Under the pieces are notes generated by a model. It had not been told where the DNA came from and made no database searches. It saw only the letters and a list, made by a program, of their open reading frames with translations. A stretch of DNA of 64,000 bases from Nocardia sp. SYP-A9097 (GTDB lineage Bacteria > Actinomycetota > Actinomycetes > Mycobacteriales > Mycobacteriaceae), in contig NZ_WJIC01000025.1 of NCBI RefSeq assembly GCF_009649815.1, positions 1-64,000 of the forward strand. The letters are read 5' to 3'. The translations under genes and the position numbers were made by a program. How positions within the stretch are numbered: position 1 is the stretch's first letter; the number at the start of each line of letters is the position of its first letter. Shown in pieces: positions 1-8,432 of this stretch.

Positions 1-1
1 C

Positions 2-184
2 GACGACGTCTCGGGTTTCGTTGTCCTGCCCCGCCGTTGGGTGGTCGAACGCACATTCTCCTGGATCAGTCGACGCCGACGCTGCGTCCGTGACTACGAA
101 CGCCTGCCCGACCACCACGAAGCCATGATCACCTGGTCGATGATCATGCTGATGTCCCGCCGCCTCGCCCGCCAACGGAAATGA
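2..184 (+). CDS. IS5-family-type transposase, C-terminal end (partial)
   Basis: An open frame enters from the left edge and stops at 184, giving about 60 residues. It contains WVVERTFSWISRRRRCVRDY, the conserved C-terminal segment of IS5-type DDE transposases, whose E (VVERTF) is the last residue of the DDE triad. The upstream part lies outside the window, so it is not possible to tell whether the element is intact. The next gene is a tRNA, and the terminal inverted repeat of the element could not be defined from one end alone. Confidence 0.75.
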   Translation, partial: DDVSGFVVLPRRWVVERTFSWISRRRRCVRDYERLPDHHEAMITWSMIMLMSRRLARQRK

Positions 185-337
185 TCAGTTGGCGGACAGG
201 CACTCAGTCCGGTGCCGATGGCGGTCGTCCGGCGGGCGGGTCGCTGAGCTGATTACGGCTTCACCGGCCACCCCTGATAATCTTCCTCCGCACCGCAGAG
301 CGGCAGAAGCGAAAGCCCAAACCTCGCGGAGAAACAC

Positions 338-410
<73 letters not shown>

Positions 411-489
411 CAGCGGCCGGTCTCGTTTCATGACCGAGTCGGACCGAGAGGCGTTGACGGTGGTCGGCGGGGCGAATTAGGTTCGACTG

Positions 490-1137
490 ATGCCGGTCGA
501 CGAGGACAGTAGCGGATACCGCTGGAGTGATTTGCTCGCTGACCAGCTGCGACGCGGGATGGCCGAGGCGTTGGGCGCGTTCCCGCGGCGAGCCGTTGAT
601 CCCGAAGGCCGCAAGCCTGCCGCAGTGCTGATCGCGATCGCCGATCGTGGTGGGGAACAAGGCATTTGGCTAACCGAGCGGTCGTCGGGACTGCGATCCC
701 ATGCCGGGCAACTGGCCTTGCCGGGCGGCAAGCTGGATCCCGGGGAGGATGCGGAAGCGGCGGCGTTGCGGGAGCTGCACGAGGAACTGGGAATCGCCGC
801 GCCCCGCTCGACGGTGCTCGGGCTGCTCGACGACTATCCGACCCGCTCCGGCTATGTGATGACCCCGGTGGTGGCCTGGGTCGGCCGGTCACCGACCCCC
901 ACCCCCAATCCCGCCGAAGTGGCTGCGGTGCACTGGATTCCACTCGCGGATCTCGATGTCGACCCGCGCTTCGTACCCGTCCGGGGTTCCGACCGCCCCG
1001 CCATCCAGCTCCCCCTGCTGGGCGGCCACCTGCATGCCCCGACCGCCGCGATCCTCTATCAATTCCGCGAGGTGGCCTTGCATCACCGCCCCACCCGCGT
1101 CGACCACATAGACCAACCCCGCTTCGCTTGGGAGTGA
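490..1137 (+). CDS. Nudix hydrolase, CoA pyrophosphatase (NudL)-like
   Basis: This 215-residue protein carries a full Nudix box near residues 78-100 (GGKLDPGEDAEAAALRELHE, then ELG), with the metal-binding REL.EE core. It is preceded by LTERSSGLRSHAGQLALPGG, the LL..R...L..H.GQ..FPGG signature of the UPF0035/NudL subfamily, which cleaves coenzyme A to phosphopantetheine and 3',5'-ADP. Length fits that subfamily. It is cytosolic and stands alone between tRNA-Lys and a TetR gene. The substrate is inferred from the subfamily motif; another nucleotide diphosphate derivative is possible. Confidence 0.85.
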   Translation: MPVDEDSSGYRWSDLLADQLRRGMAEALGAFPRRAVDPEGRKPAAVLIAIADRGGEQGIWLTERSSGLRSHAGQLALPGGKLDPGEDAEAAALRELHEELGIAAPRSTVLGLLDDYPTRSGYVMTPVVAWVGRSPTPTPNPAEVAAVHWIPLADLDVDPRFVPVRGSDRPAIQLPLLGGHLHAPTAAILYQFREVALHHRPTRVDHIDQPRFAWE

Positions 1138-1239
1138 GCTGTAACCAACAGGTGCGGTCCACTACCGCCGAGTGCCCGCGTCCCGATCTCCTTGCCGGGA
1201 TCCGCTAGCCTTGCGAATCGGCATTGGAGGTGAGGGCGC

Positions 1240-1845
1240 ATGACCAGCGAGACTCCGCGCGGCAAACTGCTACGCGCCGGACAGGCCATGCTCGAGGAGC
1301 GCGGGCGGATCAGTGACCTCACCCTGCGCAAACTCGCCGAGCAGCTCGGCACCAGTCATCGCATGCTTATCCACCACTTCGGTTCGCGGGACGGCTATTT
1401 GGCCGCGCTGCTGACCGAGGTCCGCAGGGAGGAACAGGAATCTCTGCGGGCCCTCGACGCCAAGGGCACCTTCCGCGGCGCGGTCGAGATGATGGAACGG
1501 CTGTACCTCGATCCGGCCAATCACACGCGCCTCGCGGCCATGTTCTACGTGACCGGCCTGGCCGTCCAGGATCCCGCGCCGTACCGCGATTTTCTCGAAT
1601 CACTCTCGGACTGGACCACTTTGCTGTCCTCCCTCGGTGAGAAGGAGGGCATGGACGGCGATGCGGCCCGGGCGATGGCCGACGCGCTGGTGTGGTCGGC
1701 ACGCGGCATCATCATCGTGGGGATCACGACCGGTGACCTGGAAGCGTCGGTGCGCGAACTGCACAATGTCATCCGGCACCTGGTGCCCGAGCCGCTCTGG
1801 CCCGACGCAATCAGGACCGGTCACGACTCCCGGCACAAGGCGTAG
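1240..1845 (+). CDS. TetR/AcrR-family transcriptional regulator
   Basis: The protein has 201 residues with an N-terminal helix-turn-helix at about residues 25-55 (TLRKLAEQLGTSHRMLIHHF), typical of TetR proteins, and an all-helical ligand-binding remainder. ATG at 1240 is preceded by GGAGGTGAGG. It is convergent with the amidohydrolase gene, 9 bp away. That gene has a perfect 19-bp palindrome in its promoter (3106-3124), so this regulator is a natural candidate to bind it. The ligand is unknown. Confidence 0.85.
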   Translation: MTSETPRGKLLRAGQAMLEERGRISDLTLRKLAEQLGTSHRMLIHHFGSRDGYLAALLTEVRREEQESLRALDAKGTFRGAVEMMERLYLDPANHTRLAAMFYVTGLAVQDPAPYRDFLESLSDWTTLLSSLGEKEGMDGDAARAMADALVWSARGIIIVGITTGDLEASVRELHNVIRHLVPEPLWPDAIRTGHDSRHKA

Positions 1846-1854
1846 GCGGAGCTA

Positions 1855-3066
1855 CTACTTGCGGGTGTCCTTCACGACCTTGCCGCCCTGAATGACGACG
1901 GTGATATTCGCCGGATCCGCCAGCAGTTCGATATCGGAGAGCGGATCACCCTTGGCGACAACGACATCGCCGATCAGTCCGGGTCGCAGCACGCCGACCT
2001 CGTCCGCGAGATCGCAGACGGCCGCGGCGGTGCTGGTGCCCGCCATGATCGCCTCCATCGGGCTGAGTCCGGCCGCCACCAGTTCCACCAGTTCGCGCAG
2101 ATTCTTACCGTGTTCGAGTATGAGACCGGCGTCGGTGCCCACGGCGATCCGCACACCCGCCGCGTGCGCGACCCCGACCGCATTGAGAGCCAACTCCGGA
2201 AAATGGTGATGCCCCGATTGTGGCGCCGCCGCCTCGGCCAGCTGTATCACCAGGGTCGGCACCAGGAAGGTGCCCTGGGCGGCCATCAATTCGGCCAATT
2301 CGGCGTCGAGCATCGTCCCGTGTTCGATACTGTGCACGCCTGCTTTGATCGCGGCTTCGAGCCCTTGCCTGCCGATGCAGTGTGCGGCAACGAGTTTCCC
2401 GTGTTCGGTCGCGGCCTCGACCGCGGCGGCGAGTTCGAGCGCATCGAGACCGACATCGTCGGGCTGGTCGTGGGGGGTGGTGACGCCGCCGGTGGCGGCG
2501 ACCTTGATGACATCGGCCCCGAGTTTGAGCAGCGCGCGTACCCGGGCCTTGATTTCGGCCGGGCCATCGCCGATGGCGAGGTGGATGCCCAGCCGGTCCA
2601 GTTGGGCCGAGACGTCGAGGCCGGGCGGTGTGATGTCACCATGTCCGCCGGTGGGGCTCACCATCGAGATGGCATTGATGATCCGGGGGCCGCGCACCAG
2701 ACCACGTTTGACCATCTCGACATAGCCCGGGCCCAGGAACGCGAGATCACGCACCGTGGTGACACCGGCGTCGAGGGTGGCCTCGAAGCGCTGCGCCACC
2801 CCCAGCGCGGCCACGGGGGCCGGTTGCAGCAGAAGCAGCAGCAGGTTGACGCTGCCGCCGGCCAGGGCGAAGTGGACGTGCGTGTCGATGAAACCCGGCA
2901 GCACCGTGCCACCATCGACATCGATCAAATCGGTATGCGGCGGAGCGGAATTCGCCGGTCCCACCCATTCGATCCGGCCGTCATCACCGAGTAGTACGGC
3001 ACCATCGGGGATGGGCGCCGCGCCGGTCCCATCGATCAATTGCGCGCCGGTCACGAGCAAGCTCAC
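1855..3066 (-). CDS. Amidohydrolase, prolidase/imidazolonepropionase-like
   Basis: This is a metal-dependent amidohydrolase of 403 residues. The first metal ligands are in GFIDTHVHFALAG (about residues 57-69), and VAAHCIGRQGLEAA and GVHSIEHGT supply further histidines. VGTDAG near residue 315 supplies the catalytic Asp. This arrangement is typical of the subfamily that hydrolyses Xaa-Pro dipeptides or organophosphate-like substrates. The start is GTG (3066) with AGAGG upstream; no ATG is suitably placed. Cytosolic. The palindrome at 3106-3124 suggests TetR control. The substrate cannot be named from sequence. Confidence 0.85.
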   Translation of the reverse strand: MSLLVTGAQLIDGTGAAPIPDGAVLLGDDGRIEWVGPANSAPPHTDLIDVDGGTVLPGFIDTHVHFALAGGSVNLLLLLLQPAPVAALGVAQRFEATLDAGVTTVRDLAFLGPGYVEMVKRGLVRGPRIINAISMVSPTGGHGDITPPGLDVSAQLDRLGIHLAIGDGPAEIKARVRALLKLGADVIKVAATGGVTTPHDQPDDVGLDALELAAAVEAATEHGKLVAAHCIGRQGLEAAIKAGVHSIEHGTMLDAELAELMAAQGTFLVPTLVIQLAEAAAPQSGHHHFPELALNAVGVAHAAGVRIAVGTDAGLILEHGKNLRELVELVAAGLSPMEAIMAGTSTAAAVCDLADEVGVLRPGLIGDVVVAKGDPLSDIELLADPANITVVIQGGKVVKDTRK

Positions 3067-3105
3067 GCTGAACCTCTTTTTCTTCTGTCCCCCGAATTTC
3101 GGATG

Positions 3106-3124
3106 GATGTACCATTAGTACATC
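3106..3124. promoter_or_regulatory. Palindromic operator upstream of amidohydrolase
   Basis: GATGTACCATTAGTACATC is a perfect 7-bp inverted repeat with a 5-bp spacer, 40 bp upstream of the GTG start at 3066. Size and symmetry match TetR-type operators. The TetR gene at 1240 is the likely but untested partner. Confidence 0.6.
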
Positions 3125-3163
3125 AAGGTTCGCGCTGGTTCGCACTGGATTCGGCGGGTTCAT

Positions 3164-3262
3164 TCACAGTGTGGCGGGGCCGGGCCCGAAGCGGCGCAAT
3201 TGCTCGAATATCCGCGCCACCACAGGACTTTCGGGATCGATGAGCCCATAGTGACCAACCCG
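3164..3262 (-). pseudogene. Alpha/beta-hydrolase C-terminal remnant
   Basis: Read on the minus strand, the last ~31 codons before the TGA at 3164-3166 give GHYGLIDPESPVVARIFEQL followed by RRFG. This resembles the catalytic-histidine end (DHF.LIDP.S) of alpha/beta hydrolases such as kynurenine formamidase-like enzymes. Similarity stops near 3255, where the sequence runs into the kynureninase remnant of the opposite strand. The rest of the gene is missing. The identification rests on one short motif. Confidence 0.35.
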
Positions 3263-3271
3263 CCCCCGTGA

Positions 3272-3550
3272 CCCCGCGCGCCGGGGCGGCATGTGACCTT
3301 GGCGCGAGACGATGCCGATGCGCCGGCCGCCCGCCTGATCGAAGAGGGCGTCATTATCGATTTCCGCCCACCGAATAGCATTCGTATCGGACTGTCCCCG
3401 CTCTCGACCGGCTTCGAGGAGACCTGGCGCGCGCTCTCGGTGATACGGGAAGTCGCCATACATTCGCCGGGCAGTGCCGAGATCACAATCGACGAGCCCG
3501 GAATCGGTGCGGTGAGACAAGAGAATTCGACCGGTTTTCCCATACTGTGA
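3272..3550 (+). pseudogene. Kynureninase C-terminal remnant
   Basis: About 92 codons are open after an in-frame TGA at 3269-3271. The stretch GRHVTLARDDADAPAARLIE, then EEGVIIDFRPPNSIRIGLSP and LSTGFEETW, matches the C-terminal small domain of kynureninase (GGHV.L ... GVI.DFR.P..IR.G..PL.T.F). The N-terminal three quarters, including the PLP lysine, are absent, so no functional kynureninase can be made. It abuts the hydrolase remnant head to head, as expected if a deletion removed the 5' parts of two divergent genes. Confidence 0.6.
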
Positions 3551-3574
3551 CCCGCAGTCGAAAAATGAGGAGCA

Positions 3575-4276
3575 TTGATGAAGCCGTATCAGGCGCGTAC
3601 CTGGTTTGCCCTGACCGCGGCGTGCGTCCTCGTCGGGGTGGGTATGCAGGTGGTGCTGGACTGGCAGAACTATATGCCGGTCCTCGCCGATACCGGCGAA
3701 GCGGTGGAGAAATTCGGCGGTAGTCCGGCCGGGCGTGCGCTGAATCTGTTCGCGTTCTTCACCGTTCAGTCGAATCTGATCGTGGGATGCACGAGTCTGC
3801 TGCTGGCCATTACACCGAATCGGTCCTCGACCGTATTCGCGGTGTTCCGGCTCATCGGTCTGGTCGCCATCACGATCACCGGGCTCGTGTACCACATCAC
3901 GCTTCGCGGCCTGGTGGACTTGCATGGCTGGGAATTGGTCGCAGATCACTTGCAGCACACCGTCGTTCCGCTCGCGGCGGTCGTCGGCTGGCTGGTGTTC
4001 GGACCGCGCGGCCTCACCTCGGCACGCGTGGTGCGGTTGACAATCCTGTTCCCACTGGCCTACCTGGCCTTCACCCTCATCCGGGGCCCGCTCGCCTCGA
4101 ACTGGTACCCCTACCCGTTCACCGATGTACCCACCCTGGGCTATCTGCGCGTATGCCTCAATACCTGCGCGATCCTGCTCTTCTTCATCGCTCTCGCCGC
4201 CGGTGCCACCTGGCTCGACAAACGCCTGCCCGGCAGGCAACCCGTGTCACAATCGGTCGCAGCGCGAAATACATGA
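3575..4276 (+). CDS. Pr6Pr-family multi-pass membrane protein
   Basis: The 233-residue protein has about six hydrophobic segments and the family hallmark FAFFTVQSNLIVG near residue 60, plus GLVYHITLRG, DHLQHTVVPLAAVVGW (conserved His) and NWYPYPFTDV. These features fit the Pr6Pr/FAR-17a-AIG1-like membrane family, whose biochemical role in bacteria is unknown. ATG at 3575 has a GAGGAG ribosome site. It is a single gene followed by a strong hairpin. Confidence 0.75.
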   Translation: MMKPYQARTWFALTAACVLVGVGMQVVLDWQNYMPVLADTGEAVEKFGGSPAGRALNLFAFFTVQSNLIVGCTSLLLAITPNRSSTVFAVFRLIGLVAITITGLVYHITLRGLVDLHGWELVADHLQHTVVPLAAVVGWLVFGPRGLTSARVVRLTILFPLAYLAFTLIRGPLASNWYPYPFTDVPTLGYLRVCLNTCAILLFFIALAAGATWLDKRLPGRQPVSQSVAARNT

Positions 4277-4284
4277 ACCATTCG

Positions 4285-4317
4285 AAAGCCCTGACAGTCC
4301 TTGACTATCAGGGCTTT
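4285..4317. terminator. Bidirectional intrinsic terminator
   Basis: AAAGCCCTGA and TCAGGGCTTT form a perfect 10-bp stem with T-runs on both strands. It lies between two convergent genes (stops at 4276 and 4338) and can serve both. Confidence 0.85.
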
Positions 4318-4337
4318 TCGTTTCGTGAGACGTGCGA

Positions 4338-5342
4338 TCAATCGCGTTCCAGGATGGTGGTGACCAGCATGGTGTGGTCTTCCATACGGCGGGCTACCGT
4401 CCAGCCGAGTTCGGCGTAGGCGCGCTCGTATTCGTGCTGCGTCCAGAGTTGGACGCCGGTAATGGTGTGGTAGATCTCGTAGGTCGGGGAGAACCACGGC
4501 TGCTGGGTCCAGTGGTCGGCCTCGAGCAGATAGCCGTCGCCGATCACCAGGCGGCGGACATTGGGGAACCACTCCATCCAGCCGCGCAGCACCGCGGCGA
4601 TGCCATTGCCGTCACTAGCCAGCTGGTGCAGCAGGAAGAACGACATGGCGGTGGTGACGCTGTCGCGGTCGACGGCGCCGAGCCAGGCGGGCGAATGTGG
4701 TTCCGGCTGAACCGAACCCGCCAGCAGGGTGATTCGATCGGCGAGCCCGAGGCGGTCGAGTTCGGTGGTGGCGTCGGCGATCACCTCGTCCTCGATATCG
4801 ACGCCGAGAAACTCCTCGTGCGGGGCGAGCCCGGCCAGCGCCTGCAGCCGTCCCGCATCCGCGCAGCCGAGATCGATGGTGCGGCCGGGGGTGTCGGCGG
4901 CAATGGCCGCGCCGATGGTGGCGAAGATCTCCGGGCGGCGGCGCGCGATATCGGTGCAGGCGCGGGCCACCTCACCGGGTTCGGTTGCGGCGGGGATGTA
5001 TTCGTCGTGGGCGGCGGCGGAGAGCTGACGGAAGGTGGGCTCCCAGCCGCGCACCGCGCAGCGCACGAAGCCACGGTTCTTGCCGACATCGTGGCCGGTG
5101 TGGGTGAGATGGTAGCGGTGCCCGCGCCGGGTCAGGAATCCGGCGCGCACCAGGCCGACCGCTACGGTCTGCTGGATGCCGGTACTGGGCGCGATGGTGT
5201 CGCCACCCAAAAGGGTTGTCCACCAACCCCAATCGTCTGCCGCGACAATGAGCTGTCCGGCGGTCTGGCCCTCGATGACGTCGCGAATGGTGAAATCGCC
5301 TAGGGCGGTGTGGGAATGCACGAGCGGTGTCACTGCGGTCAT
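4338..5342 (-). CDS. SAM-dependent methyltransferase with N-terminal winged helix
   Basis: The 334-residue enzyme has an N-terminal winged-helix-like dimerisation domain (residues 1-100) followed by a Rossmann fold. The SAM-binding motif is TIDLGCADAGRLQAL near residue 150, with acidic FLGVDIEDE one strand later. The layout resembles small-molecule O-/C-methyltransferases. ATG at 5342 overlaps the ridA-like stop by 4 bp, so it is translationally coupled. It is the last gene of the permease / FMN oxidase / RidA operon, and its substrate is presumably the product of that pathway. The exact reaction is not identifiable. Confidence 0.8.
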   Translation of the reverse strand: MTAVTPLVHSHTALGDFTIRDVIEGQTAGQLIVAADDWGWWTTLLGGDTIAPSTGIQQTVAVGLVRAGFLTRRGHRYHLTHTGHDVGKNRGFVRCAVRGWEPTFRQLSAAAHDEYIPAATEPGEVARACTDIARRRPEIFATIGAAIAADTPGRTIDLGCADAGRLQALAGLAPHEEFLGVDIEDEVIADATTELDRLGLADRITLLAGSVQPEPHSPAWLGAVDRDSVTTAMSFFLLHQLASDGNGIAAVLRGWMEWFPNVRRLVIGDGYLLEADHWTQQPWFSPTYEIYHTITGVQLWTQHEYERAYAELGWTVARRMEDHTMLVTTILERD

Positions 5343-5704
5343 GATGATCTTCCTCGAGACTCGGCGACGGCGATCGCCTGGACTTCGATGAGCAGCCCCT
5401 CTATGGGCAGGGTGGTGATGGTCGTGGTCCGCGCCGGTGCGGCTGTCTTGAAAAAGGATTCGAAGGCGGCGTTCCAGGCCGGGAACCACTGCCGTTCGGC
5501 CAGAAAGCAATCCAGCTTGAGCACCTGGTCGCGGGAACTACCGCAGGCGGTGAGCGCGGCATCGAGTTGCTCGAACACCGCGGCGGCCTGACCGTGGAAG
5601 TCGGTGGCGGAGACGGTCATGGTGGCGGGGTCGATGGCGGCCAGGCCGGAGGTGAACACCAGCCCGGCCCCGACCCGGGCCGCCGGGAATCGCACGCCGG
5701 TCAC
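5339..5704 (-). CDS. RidA-family (YjgF/UK114) imine/enamine deaminase
   Basis: This 121-residue protein has the size and fold of RidA. It includes the C-terminal PARTTTITTLPIEGLLIEV segment, where the Arg corresponds to the active-site Arg of RidA that binds the substrate carboxylate. RidA proteins hydrolyse reactive imines/enamines made by PLP- or flavin-dependent amine oxidation. It overlaps the neighbouring genes by 4 bp on both sides (5339-5342 and 5701-5704). Its place directly after an FMN oxidase suggests it deals with an imine from that step. That link is inferred. Confidence 0.88.
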   Translation of the reverse strand: MTGVRFPAARVGAGLVFTSGLAAIDPATMTVSATDFHGQAAAVFEQLDAALTACGSSRDQVLKLDCFLAERQWFPAWNAAFESFFKTAAPARTTTITTLPIEGLLIEVQAIAVAESRGRSS

Positions 5705-6798
5705 GATGCGACCCGCTGCACGCGGCCGCTGCCGATCTCCTCGATCGAGGCCGCGCCGGACAGGATCATCAGCGTGCGCAACTCCTCGGTGAGCAACTCC
5801 AGCACCCGGCCGACCCCGGGCGCGCCCGCGGCGGCCAGTCCGTAGATGGCGGAGCGGCCGATGATCACCGCGTCCGCGCCCAGTGCCAGCGCCAGGTAGA
5901 CATCACTGCCGGTGCGAATTCCGCTGTCCAACAGGATCGGAACCTCCGCCCCGACCGCCGCCCGGATACTCGGCAATGCCGACAGACTCGCGGGCGCGGG
6001 ATCCAATTGGCGGCCACCGTGATTGGACACCACCAGTGCCGAAGCGCCCACGGCGAGCGCACGTTCGGCGGCGACCGGGGTGAGAATGCCCTTGGCGATC
6101 CACGGCAGCCCGAACCCGGTCGCGGCGTCCGCCAGCTCATCCCAATTCCACACCGTGCCACCCTGTTTGAGCAGCTGACCGAAGACCTCGGCGACACCGG
6201 GGGCACCGTTCTCACCGGTCAGATTGCCCGCGAACAGGCGCTGATCCGGATCGAAACGATTGGCCATATTCCGCGTGCGGAAGCCACCCACCGGACAGTC
6301 CACGGTGACGCAGAGCGCGTCGAATCCGGCCCGCCGCACCCGATCCGCCACCGCGGTCGCATGGGCGAAGGGATGCAGTTGCGCGATGCGCGCGGCGTGC
6401 GGTGCGGCGGTGCGCACCTGCTCGTAGGAGAAGCTCCCGGCCTCGGGGACGATCGAGAGCGCACCGTACTGCTCGGCCGCCCTGGCCACGGCAAGATGAC
6501 CGTCCGGATGGAACAGCGCATCGCCACCGAAAGGCGCTGTGAGGATTGGCGTTTCGAGCCGCAGGCCGAGCAGTTCGGTGCGCGTCGACGGTGCGCCGAC
6601 ACCGCTCATGGGTTCGGGCAGAATCCGCCAGCCGTCGAACGCCGCGAGATTGGCGCGCAGCGTGATCTCCTTGCCCGCACCGCCTTCGACGAAGTCCAGG
6701 ATATCGGGGGTCAGGGCGGTCACGGCGGCACGATGGATTTCGTCGAGGGTGCCGAAGGTGACACCGGTCGGATAGAAACTGTCCAGCTGAGCGGTCAC
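5701..6798 (-). CDS. FMN-dependent alpha-hydroxyacid dehydrogenase/oxidase
   Basis: The 365-residue TIM-barrel enzyme belongs to the lactate/glycolate/mandelate oxidase family. The catalytic histidine lies in the signature SNHGGRQLD near residue 243, and TAPFGG, LCVTVDCPVGG, WIAKGIL (FMN-binding Lys) and ILLDSGIRTG (phosphate-binding loop) are in the expected order. It oxidises a 2-hydroxy acid to a 2-keto acid. GTG at 6798 overlaps the permease stop (GTGA), so I take it as the true start even though the frame stays open upstream. Substrate side-chain specificity cannot be read. Confidence 0.9.
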   Translation of the reverse strand: MTAQLDSFYPTGVTFGTLDEIHRAAVTALTPDILDFVEGGAGKEITLRANLAAFDGWRILPEPMSGVGAPSTRTELLGLRLETPILTAPFGGDALFHPDGHLAVARAAEQYGALSIVPEAGSFSYEQVRTAAPHAARIAQLHPFAHATAVADRVRRAGFDALCVTVDCPVGGFRTRNMANRFDPDQRLFAGNLTGENGAPGVAEVFGQLLKQGGTVWNWDELADAATGFGLPWIAKGILTPVAAERALAVGASALVVSNHGGRQLDPAPASLSALPSIRAAVGAEVPILLDSGIRTGSDVYLALALGADAVIIGRSAIYGLAAAGAPGVGRVLELLTEELRTLMILSGAASIEEIGSGRVQRVAS

Positions 6799-8228
6799 GC
6801 GGCACCCCCCGCGACAACGGAGTGGCGGCGGCCGTAGCCGAGGTAGAGCACCAGGCCCACGGCGCTCCAGATTACGAAGCGCAGCCAGGTCAGGGCTTCG
6901 AATGTCGTTGCCAGCCAGATACATCCCGCGATGGCGAGGATCGGCACCAGCGGCATGAGCGGGGTCCGGAACGGCCGCGCCCGACCGGGATCGGTGCGGC
7001 GCAGGATCATGACGCCCAGCGCCACGATGAGGAAGGCGAACAACGCCCCGATATTCACCAGTTCGGCGACGGTATCGATCGGCGTGAACCCCGCGACCGC
7101 GGCGATCACCACACCCAGCAGCAGGCTCAGCCGCACCGGAGCACCCCGGGAATTGGTGCGGCACAGCGCCTTCGGCACCAGCCCGTCCCGGCTCATGGCG
7201 AACAGCAGGCGGGTCTGGCCGTAGAACACCATCAGCAGCCCCTTGGTGAGGGCAATGACCGAGGCCACCAGGATCACCTTGCCGATCCATCCGACCCCGA
7301 TCGCGGCGAGCGCGGTCGCCACCGGCGCGGAGTTGTTCAGGCTGGAATACGGTGCGACACCGGTCAATACGGCGCTCACCGCGATATACAGCACGGTCGC
7401 GATCACGACCGAGCCGATAATGCCCCAGGGCAGATCGCGGCGCGGATCGCGGGTCTCCTCCGCCGAGGTGGCCACGACATCGAACCCGAGATAGGCGAAG
7501 AATGCCATGGCCGCACCGGCCGCTATGCCATTGACTCCGAACGGCAGGAAAGGCGTCCAATTGTCGGCTTGTATATGGGGCGCACCCACAGCTACCACGA
7601 CAACGAGTACCGCGATAGTCAGCGCCACCAATGTTTTGACCACGGCCGCCGCGATCTTCACCTCGAAAACCAATACCGCGACAATGAGTCCGACAATGAT
7701 CACCGCCGGCAGGTCGATCACTCCCCCGGCGCTCGGACTCGCCGATATCGCCTTCGGCAGGCTCACATCGAACAGCGAATTCAAGGCCGCACCGAACAAT
7801 CCGGACCAGCCGATCGCGATCGCCGCCGTGGCCACCGCGTATTCGAGGAGCAGATTCCAGCCGACCAGGAATGCGGGCACCTCACCCATGGTCGAGTAGG
7901 TGTAGGTATAGGCGCTGCCGGAGACCGGCGTCATCGACGCCAGCTCGCTATAGCACAATGCCACCAGCACGCATACCGCCCCGGCCAGCAGGAATGACAG
8001 CACGATCGAGGGTCCGGCCTTGGTGGCCGCGGCGATGCCGGTGGTGACGAAGATGCCCGCGCCGACAATGGTGCCCACCCCCATGGCGATCAGGTCGGTG
8101 CGGCCGAGGGTGCGTTTGAGCGTCCCAGCGGTGGTTTCCGAGGAGGCTGGGGAGGCGTCGGCGCCGCGCACGCGGAAAGCATTGGTCTGTTGCGTGGTGG
8201 TGGGTCCGGCCTGAGTGGGTGCTGCCAT
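6795..8228 (-). CDS. APC-superfamily amino acid permease (CAT-like)
   Basis: A 477-residue membrane protein with about 12-14 hydrophobic segments. The first one contains GTIVGAGIFVTTG, the helix-1 substrate-binding signature of amino acid/polyamine/organocation transporters, and FFAYLGFDVVATSAEET matches helix 6-7 of cationic amino acid transporters. ATG at 8228 is chosen because the next upstream start would add a charged, poorly conserved leader; the ribosome site is weak. It is the first gene of the four-gene operon 8228-4338 and probably imports the organic acid or amino acid used by the downstream oxidase. Confidence 0.88.
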   Translation of the reverse strand: MAAPTQAGPTTTQQTNAFRVRGADASPASSETTAGTLKRTLGRTDLIAMGVGTIVGAGIFVTTGIAAATKAGPSIVLSFLLAGAVCVLVALCYSELASMTPVSGSAYTYTYSTMGEVPAFLVGWNLLLEYAVATAAIAIGWSGLFGAALNSLFDVSLPKAISASPSAGGVIDLPAVIIVGLIVAVLVFEVKIAAAVVKTLVALTIAVLVVVVAVGAPHIQADNWTPFLPFGVNGIAAGAAMAFFAYLGFDVVATSAEETRDPRRDLPWGIIGSVVIATVLYIAVSAVLTGVAPYSSLNNSAPVATALAAIGVGWIGKVILVASVIALTKGLLMVFYGQTRLLFAMSRDGLVPKALCRTNSRGAPVRLSLLLGVVIAAVAGFTPIDTVAELVNIGALFAFLIVALGVMILRRTDPGRARPFRTPLMPLVPILAIAGCIWLATTFEALTWLRFVIWSAVGLVLYLGYGRRHSVVAGGAA

Positions 8229-8432
8229 GACTGGAATCCATTCGGTGGGAATGTATTTGGTTCTTCGGTATTCAGTGAAGCAATCGAAGTTTGTGTTCCG
8301 ATGAACGCAGGTAACGAATCCGTTTCGCGGTCTACTCAATTAGCTAGCGGCACAATCTATTTCACACATGCCGATAGCGCACGCCCAGCAATTGCGTGCG
8401 TCATTTACGAGTTATGCGATTGTCGAAGTCTG

